From: Nocardioidaceae bacterium
Lineage (GTDB): Bacteria; Actinomycetota; Actinomycetes; Propionibacteriales; Nocardioidaceae
Direction: 5' to 3'
Assembly: GCA_009780515.1 (NCBI GenBank)
Contig: WQZX01000011.1
Span: forward strand, 1-62,032
Length of the DNA: 62,032 nt
A program made the position numbers and the translations under genes. Below, in pieces: positions 26,417 through 34,411 of this stretch. Within the stretch, counting starts at the first letter, position 1; each line of letters begins with the position of its first letter. The notes below the pieces were generated by a model that saw only the letters and a program-made list of their open reading frames with translations, did not search any database and had not been told where the DNA came from.

Positions 26417-26653
26417 GTGACCGAGTCGGTGGTGATCCGCAAGCTCCCGGTCGGGGTCAAGCAGGCCCTGCGGGAGCGGGCCGCCGCGCACGGCCGATCC
26501 CTGGAGGCCGAGGCGCGTGCGATCCTCGTCGACGTCGTCTTCCCCCACGACTTCGTGGTCGAGTGGATCGACGGGTGCCGGGATCTCCCGGCAGGGGATG
26601 CGCTCGAGCTGCCGAGCCGCGGCGAGGGGTGGCGTCCCGAGGTGTTCGAGTGA
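26417..26653 (+). CDS. FitA/VapB-type antitoxin
   Basis: 78 residues. Starts VTESVVIRKLPVGVKQALRERAAAHGRSLEAEARAIL (shown in part), the beta-strand/helix pattern of Arc/FitA ribbon-helix-helix antitoxins, with the FitA-like phrase GRSLEAEARAIL. The C-terminal half should bind the PIN toxin encoded next door; the stop overlaps its GTG by 4 nt. Different subfamily from the antitoxin at 9650, so the two modules are not a recent duplication. Confidence 0.87.
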   Translation: MTESVVIRKLPVGVKQALRERAAAHGRSLEAEARAILVDVVFPHDFVVEWIDGCRDLPAGDALELPSRGEGWRPEVFE

Positions 26654-27075
26654 TCCTGGTCGACACCAACGTGTGGTCCGAGGCGATGAAGCCCTCGCCC
26701 GATCCGCGCGTGATGGCCTGGCTCGGGGAGCACAGCGCCGATGCGGCGATCTCGACGCTCACGATCGGCGAGCTCCTCGCCGGAGTCGCCGTACTTCCCG
26801 ACGGCCGGCGACGTGAGGCACTCCGCTCGCTGATCGACCGCCTGGTCGTGGGCGCTCGCGCACGGACCTTCGCCTACGACGAACACGCCGCTCGTGCGTT
26901 CGCGGCGATCACCTCCGAGCGCGGGGCCGCCGGTCGCCCCTACGGCAACCCTGTCGACGCGATGATCGCCGCCGTCGCCCGGGCCAACGAGATGCCGATC
27001 GCGACCCGGAACATCCGCGACTTCGAGCACGCCGGCGTCGACGCCGTCGACCCTTGGCAAGAGCCGATCAGCTGA
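26650..27075 (+). CDS. FitB/VapC-type PIN ribonuclease toxin
   Basis: 141 residues: VILVDTNVWSEAMKPSPDPRVMAWL (first Asp at 5, conserved Glu at 11), ISTLTIGELLAG (conserved Glu), NPVDAMIAAVAR and ATRNIRDFEHAGVDAVDPW, the full PIN acidic set and the typical FitB ending. Should be an active RNase neutralised by the antitoxin. Its 3' end overlaps the 3' end of the convergent helR-like gene by 8 nt. Confidence 0.9.
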   Translation: MILVDTNVWSEAMKPSPDPRVMAWLGEHSADAAISTLTIGELLAGVAVLPDGRRREALRSLIDRLVVGARARTFAYDEHAARAFAAITSERGAAGRPYGNPVDAMIAAVARANEMPIATRNIRDFEHAGVDAVDPWQEPIS

Positions 27076-29287
27076 CCGTCGTCAGCAGCTGGGTCGCGCG
27101 GGTGAGCACGACGTAGAGGGTCGCCCGGCCGGTGGTCGACTCATCCTCGATCTCCTGGGCCCCTACGACGACGATGCCGTCGAACTCGAGGCCCTTGGTG
27201 TCCAGGCCGGTCAGCACGACCACCCGGTCGGTCCCGCTGGGCGGCAGGGAGAAGTCGCGGGCCGCCGCGGCGGCCGAGGGCGCATCGTCGGCGAGCTCGG
27301 GCCACGACGCCAGCCACGCGTTGACCTCGCTGCGCCGTGCGACGGGTACGACGACGCCGACCGTGCCGGAGACGGCACCCGCCAGCTCCGCGACCGCCGC
27401 GCGGGTGGCCGACTCGAGATCCTCCCCGGGGCCGACGGTCAGCTCCCGCGGCTCGGCACCCGTGCGTCGTACGGCGTCGGGGAGGTCGGCGTCGAGGCCG
27501 ACCCGCTCGGCGTACGCCGCGGCGTAGGCGTAGATCTCGGCGCTGTTGCGATAGTTGGTGGACAGGTGGAAGGCGTGGACCGTCTTGCCCTTGAGCGCCT
27601 CGGCGCGCGCGGCGTCGGCCTCGGCGCGGACCGGCCACGACGACTGCGCGGGATCGCCCACGATGGTCCAGGTGGCGGTGGGGCCGCGACGGCCGACCAT
27701 GCGCCACTGCATCGGGCTGAGGTCCTGCGCCTCGTCGATGAGGACGTGCGCGTAGGGGTCGTCGTCGATGCCGTACGTCGGAGCGACCCACCCGCGCCCG
27801 CTGGAGAACTCGCGGTCGGAGGCGGTGAGCAGCTCCTCACGGTCGCTTGCCTTGAGCACCTCGGCGTAGCCGTCGTCGTCGACCTTGCGCTCAGGCTTGT
27901 CGCCCAGGAGGTAGCGCAGCTCGTCGAGCAGCGGGACGTCCTCGATCGAGATCTGCGGGCCGATCGGACGGTCGGGGTCGAGGTGCGCCCACGACTTCGC
28001 CAGCAGCTCCTGCTCATCGGCGTCAAGGACGCCCTCGGAGACGCGGGCGAGGAGCTCGGGGTCGCGCAGCCAGCACAGCACCGTGGGAGCGTCGAGCGGC
28101 GGCCACCAGGCGAGCGCGAAGTCGAGGAAGTCGTCGTTGGACAGCAGGTCGTCCTCGAACTCCTCGCGCCCGCGGTCGCGGCCGCGCTCGGAGCGGACCT
28201 GGCGCCACAGCGCGTCGAGCAGCGCGCTGGAGACACGCGGGACCTGCTTGTTGCGCAGTCCCTGACCCATCAGGCTGCGACGGATGCGGCCGAGCAAGCC
28301 CGCGTCGAGCACCAGCCGGTCGTCGCGGTAGAACATCCGGAACTCGCGCGGCGAGCCGGGCACCTGCTGCCGGCCGACCCGCCGCACGACCTCGGCCATC
28401 CGGCTCGAGCCCTTGATGTCGGCGACGGCCGGCTCGTCGTGGCGGGTCGCGCGCACGTCGCCGACGACCTCGCCCAGGCTGCGCAGCGCGACCGCGGTCT
28501 CGCCGAGGCTGGGCAGCACCCGCTCGATGTAGCGCATGAAGACGCCCGACGGACCCACGACGAGGACGCCGCCCCGCTCGTAGCGGTGTCGGTCGGTGTA
28601 GAGGAGGTACGCCGCGCGGTGCAGCGCCACGACCGTCTTGCCCGTGCCCGGGCCGCCGGAGATCGCGACGACGCCCTTGGCGGGCGCGCGGATCGCCTTG
28701 TCCTGCTCGGCCTGGATGGTCGCGACGATGGAGTGCATCGACCGGTCGCGGGCGCGGGACAGCTGGGCCATCAGGGCGCCCTCGCCGACGATCGGGAGCT
28801 CGCGGCCCGACTTCTCCGCCTCGGCCATGCCGTCGGCGTCGAGCAGCTCGTCCTCGACGCCGATCACCCGGCGGCCGGTGCTGCGCAGCACCCGGCGGCG
28901 CAGCACGCCGTGCGGTTCGGCCGCGGTCGCCTGGTAGAAGACCGCGGCGGCCGGGGCGCGCCAGTCGATGAGGAGCGAGTCACGGTTGTCGTCGCGCAGG
29001 CCGATGCGTCCGACGTACCTGGGCTTGGGGTCGAGCTCCGCGCCGAGGTCGAGACGGCCGAACACCAGGCCCTCGTGGGCGGCGTCGAGCTGGGCCAGCC
29101 GGCGGGCGGCCTGGAAGACCATGGCGTCGCGCTCGACGAGGCCGCCCTCGTGGCCGAGGCGCCCGCGGGAGTGACCCTCGCGGGCGAGCTCCTGCGCGGC
29201 GCGGCCGGCGTTCTCGAGCTGTGCGTAGACGCGGTCCACGAACTGCTGCTCGGCCGCGACCTCGCGCTCAACCTGCTGCTCTGACAC
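27068..29287 (-). CDS. helR: HelR/HelD-like RNA polymerase recycling ATPase (UvrD-like)
   Basis: 739 residues of the HelD-type superfamily 1 fold. An N-terminal coiled-coil arm (1-60) precedes two ATPase lobes: GGPGTGKTVVALHRAAYLL (Walker A), LIDEAQDLSPMQWRM (Walker B), VGDPAQSSWPV, HLSTNYRNSAEIYAYA and LTGLDTKGLEFDGIVVVGAQE, VVLTRATQ. In actinobacteria such proteins displace stalled RNA polymerase from DNA and can confer rifampicin tolerance. Starts with a GTG at 29287. A 23-bp inverted repeat lies 25 bp upstream; whether it matches the rifamycin-associated element I cannot confirm. Confidence 0.88.
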   Translation of the reverse strand: MSEQQVEREVAAEQQFVDRVYAQLENAGRAAQELAREGHSRGRLGHEGGLVERDAMVFQAARRLAQLDAAHEGLVFGRLDLGAELDPKPRYVGRIGLRDDNRDSLLIDWRAPAAAVFYQATAAEPHGVLRRRVLRSTGRRVIGVEDELLDADGMAEAEKSGRELPIVGEGALMAQLSRARDRSMHSIVATIQAEQDKAIRAPAKGVVAISGGPGTGKTVVALHRAAYLLYTDRHRYERGGVLVVGPSGVFMRYIERVLPSLGETAVALRSLGEVVGDVRATRHDEPAVADIKGSSRMAEVVRRVGRQQVPGSPREFRMFYRDDRLVLDAGLLGRIRRSLMGQGLRNKQVPRVSSALLDALWRQVRSERGRDRGREEFEDDLLSNDDFLDFALAWWPPLDAPTVLCWLRDPELLARVSEGVLDADEQELLAKSWAHLDPDRPIGPQISIEDVPLLDELRYLLGDKPERKVDDDGYAEVLKASDREELLTASDREFSSGRGWVAPTYGIDDDPYAHVLIDEAQDLSPMQWRMVGRRGPTATWTIVGDPAQSSWPVRAEADAARAEALKGKTVHAFHLSTNYRNSAEIYAYAAAYAERVGLDADLPDAVRRTGAEPRELTVGPGEDLESATRAAVAELAGAVSGTVGVVVPVARRSEVNAWLASWPELADDAPSAAAAARDFSLPPSGTDRVVVLTGLDTKGLEFDGIVVVGAQEIEDESTTGRATLYVVLTRATQLLTTVS

Positions 29288-29312
29288 TCGAGCGGTCCCC
29301 TACTCGTGACGG

Positions 29313-29335
29313 TTGCCCCATCACCGATGAGGCAA
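29313..29335. promoter_or_regulatory. inverted repeat upstream of the helR-like gene
   Basis: TTGCC-c-CATC-acc-GATG-a-GGCAA: nine paired positions, symmetric about 29324. It lies in the helR-like promoter, between that gene and the 3' end of the TetR gene. Confidence 0.55.
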
Positions 29336-29363
29336 GCACGCAACTTTACCGTGCGTACGGCGC

Positions 29364-29957
29364 TCAGGCGCGGTAACCGTCCTCGATCCGATCGAGGAGG
29401 CGCGCGAGGTCGGCCCTGCGGGCCGCGGGCGGCGCGCCCCGCAGCGGGCCGGTCCCGTAGAGCATGGCGAATCCATGCGCCGCGCTCCAGCAGACGAGCT
29501 CGGCACCGGCGCGCTTCTCCGGCGCCATCCAGCCGGTGTCACGGCACTCGTCGAGGGCGGCGGCGAGCATGTCGTAGGGGCCGCTGAGCTCCTCCAGCGA
29601 GACGTTGTTGAAGGCGACCTGGAACAGCCCGGGCTCGGCGAGCGCGTACTCGACGTACGCCTGGCCGTTGGCGCGCAGCCGCCGGCGGGCCCGGTCGGCG
29701 GGGTCCTTGCCGCGGACGTTGCGCAGCCTGGCCTGGATCGCCGCCCCCATCTCCTCCAGCGCCACTGCCGCGACCGCCTGGAGCAGCGCGCCGCGGTCGG
29801 CGAAGTGCCGGTACGCCGCGTTGTGGGAGACACCGGTACGCCGCGCCACCTCCCGCAGCACGATGCCGTCGGGACCCTTCTCGCGGCCGATCTCGACCGC
29901 CACCTCGACCAGCGCCTCGCGCAGGTTGCCGTGGTGGTAGGTGCTCACGACCAGCAT
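29364..29957 (-). CDS. TetR-family regulator (WHG-type) of an efflux pump
   Basis: 197 residues: STYHHGNLREALVEVAVEI.. and REVARRTGVSHNAAYRHFADRGALLQAVA (helix-turn-helix, shown in part), followed by a WHG-type ligand domain ending LDRIEDGYRA. ATG at 29957; GTG at 29948 would give VSTYHHGNL, also common in this group. Divergent from an MFS efflux gene 87 bp away with two TGTTGAC-N3-GTCAACA-like dyads between, so it is probably the local repressor. Confidence 0.9.
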   Translation of the reverse strand: MLVVSTYHHGNLREALVEVAVEIGREKGPDGIVLREVARRTGVSHNAAYRHFADRGALLQAVAAVALEEMGAAIQARLRNVRGKDPADRARRRLRANGQAYVEYALAEPGLFQVAFNNVSLEELSGPYDMLAAALDECRDTGWMAPEKRAGAELVCWSAAHGFAMLYGTGPLRGAPPAARRADLARLLDRIEDGYRA

Positions 29958-29976
29958 CGTGCCAGAGCCCTGCCGG

Positions 29977-29993
29977 TGTTGACATCGTCAACA
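29977..29993. promoter_or_regulatory. TetR operator, perfect copy (TGTTGACATCGTCAACA)
   Basis: Perfect TGTTGAC-N3-GTCAACA dyad 20 bp before the TetR start; a second copy with one mismatch is centred 36 bp downstream. Confidence 0.8.
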
Positions 29994-30012
29994 TCGCGTG
30001 TCACGGTTCTGA

Positions 30013-30029
30013 TGTTGACACCGTCCACA
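30013..30029. promoter_or_regulatory. TetR operator, second copy (TGTTGACACCGTCCACA)
   Basis: Same dyad with one mismatch in the right arm, 16 bp before the MFS start, where it would block transcription initiation or elongation. Confidence 0.72.
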
Positions 30030-30044
30030 TGTTCTGGAGTCGTG

Positions 30045-31571
30045 ATGGGGCGCAAGGCAGGCATCCTCGCCGCGGTGTACGTCGCCGTGCTGGCGATCAA
30101 CCTCGACGTCACGATCGTCAACGTGGCGCTGCCCAGCATCGCCCGCGAGCTCGGCGCCGGCACCCGCGGCCTGCAGTGGGTCGTCGACGGCTACAACCTC
30201 GCGTTCGCCGCCCTGGTGCTGGCGTTCGGCAGCCTCTCGGACCGGTTCGGACGACGCCCCGCGCTCGTCCTCGGGCTGGTCGGCTTCGCCGCGGCCAGCG
30301 TCGTCGGCGCGCGGGTCGGGTCCACCGGGGCGCTGATCGCGGCGCGGTTCGCGATGGGCGCCTTCGCCGCGATGATCTTCCCGACCACCCTCTCGATCAT
30401 CTCCAACGCCTTCCCCGACCGGCGCCAGCGTGCGGCCGCGCTCGGCGGCTGGGGCGCGGTGGTCGGCGTCGGCGTCGCCTGCGGACCGGTGACCGGCGGG
30501 CTGCTGCTCGAGCACTTCTACTGGGGCAGCGTCTTCCTCGCGCTCGCGCCGGTCGCCCTCGTCGCTGCCGGGCTCGCCTGGTGGCTGGTGCCCGAGTCGC
30601 GCGACCGCGGGGTGCCGGCGCTCGACGTACGCGGCCTGGTCATCTCGGTGCTGATGCTGGGCCTGCTGGTCGACACCGTCATCGAGGCGCCGCAGCGGGG
30701 CTGGGCGAGCGCGACCACCGTCTGCGGCTTCGCGCTGTCGGCCGTGCTGGTGGTGGTCTTCGTCGTGGCCGAGCGGGCGGCCGCGCATCCCATGCTCGAC
30801 GTACGGCTCTTCGCCGACCGGCGGTTCAGCGCGGCCAGCGGCGCGGTCACGGCCAACTTCTTCGCGCTCGCCGGCTTCATCTTCCTGATCACGCAGTACT
30901 TCCAGGTCGTGCGCGGCTTCGGCCCGCTCTCCACCGGCTCGCGGATCCTTCCGGTCGCCCTGTCCATCTCGATCGCGTCGGTCGCCGGCGGCGCGCTGGC
31001 ACCCAGGATCGGCACACGGGTGGTCGTCGTGACGGGGCTGGTCCTCTTCGGCGGCGCGATGGCGTGGATCGCGCTGAGCGTCGGGGTCGGCACGGCGTAC
31101 TGGTCGGTGATCGTGCCGCAGATGGTGCTGATGGGCCTCGGGATGGGGCTGGTGTCCACCCCCGCGACCGAGTCGATCATGCTCGTGCTGCCGCCCTCCC
31201 GCGCCGGCGTCGGGTCGGCCGTCAACGACGCCACCCGCGAGCTCGGCTCGACCCTCGGTGTCGCCGTCGTGGGCTCGGTCTTCTCCTCGGTCTTCGGCGC
31301 ACGACTCCTGGACGGCGCGTTCGCGGCGACCGGGCGCGTCGATCAGGCGAAGGAGTCGGTGCCGGTCGCGTTCGGCATCGCGGGCCACGACCCGGCGCTG
31401 CTGCACGCGGCGCAGGACTCGTTCCTGTCCGGACTGGAGGCGGGGTGCCTGGTCGTGGCCGGTGTCTGCCTCGCCGCCGCGATCGTCGGGCTGTTCGCGC
31501 TGCCTGGCCGGCACTTCCACCGGGTCGATGGCGCAGCGGTCGCCGGGGAGGCGCCGCAGGTCGTGGTCTAG
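30045..31571 (+). CDS. MFS drug efflux transporter, DHA2 (14-helix) family
   Basis: 508 residues, 14 predicted helices. Typical motifs: LDVTIVNVALPSIARELG (motif D1 of EmrB/QacA pumps), LAFGSLSDRFGRRPALVLG (motif A) and GPVTGGLLLEHFYWGSVF (motif C, antiporter). Proton-driven efflux of drugs or metabolites; substrate unknown. ATG at 30045 follows TGGAG; a GTG one codon earlier is equally possible. Controlled by the divergent TetR gene. Confidence 0.93.
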   Translation: MGRKAGILAAVYVAVLAINLDVTIVNVALPSIARELGAGTRGLQWVVDGYNLAFAALVLAFGSLSDRFGRRPALVLGLVGFAAASVVGARVGSTGALIAARFAMGAFAAMIFPTTLSIISNAFPDRRQRAAALGGWGAVVGVGVACGPVTGGLLLEHFYWGSVFLALAPVALVAAGLAWWLVPESRDRGVPALDVRGLVISVLMLGLLVDTVIEAPQRGWASATTVCGFALSAVLVVVFVVAERAAAHPMLDVRLFADRRFSAASGAVTANFFALAGFIFLITQYFQVVRGFGPLSTGSRILPVALSISIASVAGGALAPRIGTRVVVVTGLVLFGGAMAWIALSVGVGTAYWSVIVPQMVLMGLGMGLVSTPATESIMLVLPPSRAGVGSAVNDATRELGSTLGVAVVGSVFSSVFGARLLDGAFAATGRVDQAKESVPVAFGIAGHDPALLHAAQDSFLSGLEAGCLVVAGVCLAAAIVGLFALPGRHFHRVDGAAVAGEAPQVVV

Positions 31572-31598
31572 GGGGCTGCCGGCCGGTGGCGGGCGCTG

Positions 31599-31710
31599 CT
31601 GTAACACGTCATTCGCCGCTGTAACACGTCGTTCGCCGACCTTGAAGGGCGTTCACGGCTGTTGTACGCCGTCGCGACGTCGTACAACAGCCGTGGACGA
31701 CGTGTTACAG
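31599..31710. repeat. large nested palindrome element, copy C
   Basis: Left end: two tandem 20-bp units CTGTAACACGTC[A/G]TTCGCCG (31599-31618, 31619-31638). Right end: GACGTGTTACAG (31699-31710), the inverse. Inside: perfect 15-bp arms CACGGCTGTTGTACG (31654-31668) and CGTACAACAGCCGTG (31681-31695) around a CGTCGCGACG palindrome. GC-rich GCCACGCGCC repeats follow. Lies between the convergent MFS and enoyl-CoA hydratase genes. Partner copy at 56677-56794. Confidence 0.85.
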
Positions 31711-31738
31711 CGCGCCACGCGCCGCCACGCGCCGCCCG

Positions 31739-32515
31739 CTACTTCTTGCGGCTGAGGAACGCCGTCATCGCCTCGCGTGCGGCGTCGGAGCCGAACAGCC
31801 GGGCGCTGAGGGCGACCAGGTCCTCGCCCTTGGCGTCGACCCGGTCGATCAGGTCGGCGTTGAGCAGCCGCTTCGTCTCGCGCAGGCCCTGCAGCGCGCC
31901 CGTGCCGAGCGAGGCCACCACGTCTCCGACCTTCGCGGCGAGCTCGGCTGCCGGGACGGCGTACGTCACCAGGCCGTAGGCCTCGGCCTGGGCGCCGGTG
32001 AAGACCTCGCCTCCGAGCGCGGTCAGGGCCGCGGCCCGCTGGGTGAGGCGCGGGAGGACGGTGAGCGAGATGACCGCGGGGGTCAGGCCGAGCTTGACCT
32101 CGGTGAGGGCGAACGTGGCGTCCTCGGCGACGACCGCGAGGTCCGCGGAGGCCACGATGCCGATGCCGCCCGCACGCGCCGCGCCCTCGACCACGACCAC
32201 GACCGGCTTGGAGAGCGCCAGGATCTGGCGCTGCATCGCCACGATCGCGCGAGCACCCTCGTCCATCGGCACCGTCGACGCCTCGGACAGGTCGGCGCCG
32301 GAGCAGAACACCCGGCCGGACGACCTGAGCACGACCACCTTCGGCGCGTCGGCACCCTCGGCCTCGTCGACCGTCGTGAGGTGCCGGCCCAGCTCGGTGA
32401 CGAGCTGACGCGACAGCGCGTTGCGGTTGTGCGGGCTGTCGAGGGTGATGGTCGCGACGCCGTCGGCGATGTCGAGGTGGACGAGTTCGGTGGGCTGGTC
32501 GGTCACGTCGGCCAT
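31739..32515 (-). CDS. enoyl-CoA hydratase/isomerase family protein
   Basis: 258 residues, crotonase fold. LVHLDIADGVATITLDSPHNRNALSRQL at the N-terminus (shown in part), oxyanion-hole GRVFCSGADLSE, and VEGAARAGGIGIVASADLAVVAEDATFALTEVKLG with the second oxyanion residues. The usual two catalytic Glu positions of hydratases appear to be replaced in part (ARAGGIG region), so isomerase, hydratase or other crotonase chemistry is possible. Stands alone between two palindromic repeat elements (31599-31710 and 32550-32641). Confidence 0.85.
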   Translation of the reverse strand: MADVTDQPTELVHLDIADGVATITLDSPHNRNALSRQLVTELGRHLTTVDEAEGADAPKVVVLRSSGRVFCSGADLSEASTVPMDEGARAIVAMQRQILALSKPVVVVVEGAARAGGIGIVASADLAVVAEDATFALTEVKLGLTPAVISLTVLPRLTQRAAALTALGGEVFTGAQAEAYGLVTYAVPAAELAAKVGDVVASLGTGALQGLRETKRLLNADLIDRVDAKGEDLVALSARLFGSDAAREAMTAFLSRKK

Positions 32516-32549
32516 CTTGCCGCATCGGAGGTGGTGGCTGGGCGGGGCC

Positions 32550-32641
32550 GTAATTCACTGGGTTCCCAGTGAATTACCGGGCTCTACCGCGAAATTTCCC
32601 TCCAAGACCCCGTATTTCACTGGGAACCCAGTGAAATACGG
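32550..32641. repeat. bipartite double-palindrome element, copy B
   Basis: Left palindrome 32550-32577 (13-bp arms around TT), core GAAATTTCCCTCCA at 32591-32604, right palindrome 32610-32641 (15-bp arms around AA). Centre-to-centre 62 bp and centre-to-core distance identical to copy A. The stem variants are exchanged: here TAATTC is on the left and TATTTC on the right, the reverse of copy A. Same orientation as copy A, 16.5 kb apart. It lies just downstream of the rimK-like stop. Confidence 0.9.
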
Positions 32642-32647
32642 ACGCCC

Positions 32648-33838
32648 TCACTCCTCCGAGATCGGCTGCTTCGGCAGCTTCTTCACCCGGGCCCGCCGCT
32701 TGGGGCGGGCGGGGATCATCGAGCGCATCTCCTCCAGCTTGCCGAAGCAGAGGAGGCGGTCCTCGGCCTCGAGCACGTGGCGGTCGAACGGGTTGGGGAT
32801 GACCTGGGTGCCGCGGATCAGCGTGAGGACGGTGATGTCCTTGTCGCGCAGGCCCGACTCGCCCAGCTTCTTGCCGACGAGGTCCGCATCGCCGTGGACG
32901 ACCAGCTCGGCGACGCCGTACCCGGTGGAGACCGAGAGCCGCTCGCGGACGTCGATCTGCGGGAAGGCGACCTGGTTGTCGATGTAGTCGATGATCGCGC
33001 CGGCGACGTCCAGCTTGGTGGCGGCCTCGATGCCCTCGAGCCCGGGTGAGGAGTTGACCTCCATGACCAGCGGCCCGTCGTCGCCCTCGAGCATGTCGAC
33101 GCCGGCGACCTTCAGACCCATGATCTGAGCGGCACGTACGGCGGTCCGCTCGAACTCGGGATCGAGGTCGACCGGCTCGACCGAGCCGCCGCGGTGGACG
33201 TTGGAGCGGAACTCGTCCCCCTTGGCCTGGCGCCGCATCGCCGCGACCACGCGGTCGCCGACGACGAGAGCACGGATGTCGCGGCCCCTGCTCTCCTTGA
33301 CGAACTCCTGGATCAGGACGTTCTGGCTGGTCGACTGCAGCGTCTCGATGATGGCCTCGGCCACCTTGAGGCCGGGGGCAAGGATCACGCCGATGCCCTG
33401 GGTGCCCTCGAGGAGCTTGAGCACCACCGGCGCGCCGCCCACCTGCTGGATCGCGGGGATCACGTCGGCGCGGTCCTGGACGAACATCGTCGGCGGCATG
33501 TCGATGTTGTGCCGCGACAGGATCTGGAAGCAGCGCAGCTTGTCGCGCGAGTTGGTGATGCCGCTCGCGGTGTTGGGCGTGTAGACGTCCATCTGCTCGA
33601 ACTGGCGCACGACGGCGGTGCCGAAGTAGGTGATCGAGTTGCCGATCCGCGGCAGCACCGCGTCGTAGTCGGACAGCTGCTTGCCGCGGAACTGCAGGTC
33701 GGGCACGTCGGCGGACAGGTCGATCGCGAACCGCAGCGTGTTCAGCACCTTGACCTCGTGGCCGCGATCGAGCGCGGCGGTGCGCAGCCGCTGGGTGCTG
33801 TACGACCTCGGGGCCCGGGAGAGGATCGCTAGTTTCAT
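32648..33838 (-). CDS. rimK: RimK-family ATP-grasp ligase with C-terminal TrkA-C-like domain
   Basis: 396 residues. The first about 300 are RimK-like ATP-grasp: MKLAILSRAPRSYSTQRL, GGAPVVLKLLEGTQGIGV (ATP loop), VLIQEFVKESRGRDIRALVVGDRVVAAMRR and VAGVDMLEGDDGPLVMEVNSSPGLEGIE (Mg-binding Asp, Glu and Asn, shown in part). RimK adds glutamates to ribosomal protein S6. Unusually, the last about 85 residues (from GYGVAELVVHGDADLVGKKL to LLCFGKLEEMRSM) read as a TrkA-C/RCK_C ligand domain. Divergent by 33 bp from rimB- and aspartoacylase-like genes, a group also seen elsewhere. Confidence 0.9.
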   Translation of the reverse strand: MKLAILSRAPRSYSTQRLRTAALDRGHEVKVLNTLRFAIDLSADVPDLQFRGKQLSDYDAVLPRIGNSITYFGTAVVRQFEQMDVYTPNTASGITNSRDKLRCFQILSRHNIDMPPTMFVQDRADVIPAIQQVGGAPVVLKLLEGTQGIGVILAPGLKVAEAIIETLQSTSQNVLIQEFVKESRGRDIRALVVGDRVVAAMRRQAKGDEFRSNVHRGGSVEPVDLDPEFERTAVRAAQIMGLKVAGVDMLEGDDGPLVMEVNSSPGLEGIEAATKLDVAGAIIDYIDNQVAFPQIDVRERLSVSTGYGVAELVVHGDADLVGKKLGESGLRDKDITVLTLIRGTQVIPNPFDRHVLEAEDRLLCFGKLEEMRSMIPARPKRRARVKKLPKQPISEE

Positions 33839-33871
33839 GGCAGTTGTCGACCGACCTGATTGGATGGCTGC

Positions 33872-34411
33872 GTGGCAGTGGCGAAGGAGGGGAAGCAGTC
33901 GAGGTCCCATTCAAGCAGGCCCGCGGTGAGCGCGGGGTGGCGCGAGTGGGTCGGACTGCCCGACCTCGGTGTCGAGCACATCAAGGCCAAGCTCGACACC
34001 GGTGCGCGCTCGTCCGCGCTGCACGCCTTCGACATCGAGGAGCTCGAGCGCGACGGCGAGCAGTGGGTGCGGTTCTCCATCCACCCGTGGCAGAAGACGT
34101 CCGAGGACGCCAGCACCGTCGAGCTGCCGATCCACGACCGCCGTACCGTCCGCAGCAGCACGGGCCACGCGCAGCAGCGGTACGTCGTACGGATGCCGCT
34201 GCGGATCCTGGACCAGACCGTGATCGCCGAGGTCACCCTCACCCGCCGCGACACGATGGGCTTCCGGCTGCTGATCGGGCGCGAGGCGCTGCGGCAGGGA
34301 TTCCTCGTCGACTCCGGGCGCAGCTACCTCGGTGGCCGCCCGCCGCGGAAGGTACGCCGACGCAACCGCGGCGCAGACCCGTCCGGCCCGGGGGTCACGG
34401 GTGGCGCGTGA
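33872..34411 (+). CDS. RimB-like ATP-dependent zinc protease family protein (retropepsin-like)
   Basis: 179 residues, Zn_protease/RimB family (PF05618 type). Diagnostic phrases: WREWVGLPDLGVEHIKAKLDTGARSSALHA, with the retropepsin-like DTGA, and MGFRLLIGREAL near the end (both shown in part). RimB in gamma-proteobacteria trims the glutamate tails that RimK adds to ribosomal protein S6. Start taken at GTG 33872; GTG 33878 and TTG 33860 are in frame. Its 3' end overlaps the next gene by 11 nt. Confidence 0.88.
   Translation: MAVAKEGKQSRSHSSRPAVSAGWREWVGLPDLGVEHIKAKLDTGARSSALHAFDIEELERDGEQWVRFSIHPWQKTSEDASTVELPIHDRRTVRSSTGHAQQRYVVRMPLRILDQTVIAEVTLTRRDTMGFRLLIGREALRQGFLVDSGRSYLGGRPPRKVRRRNRGADPSGPGVTGGA

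Noticed and set aside
15983..32641. The double palindromes as ends of one composite transposon
   Set aside because: The copies are in the same orientation, 16.5 kb apart, with no transposase or recombinase gene and only ordinary chromosomal genes between.
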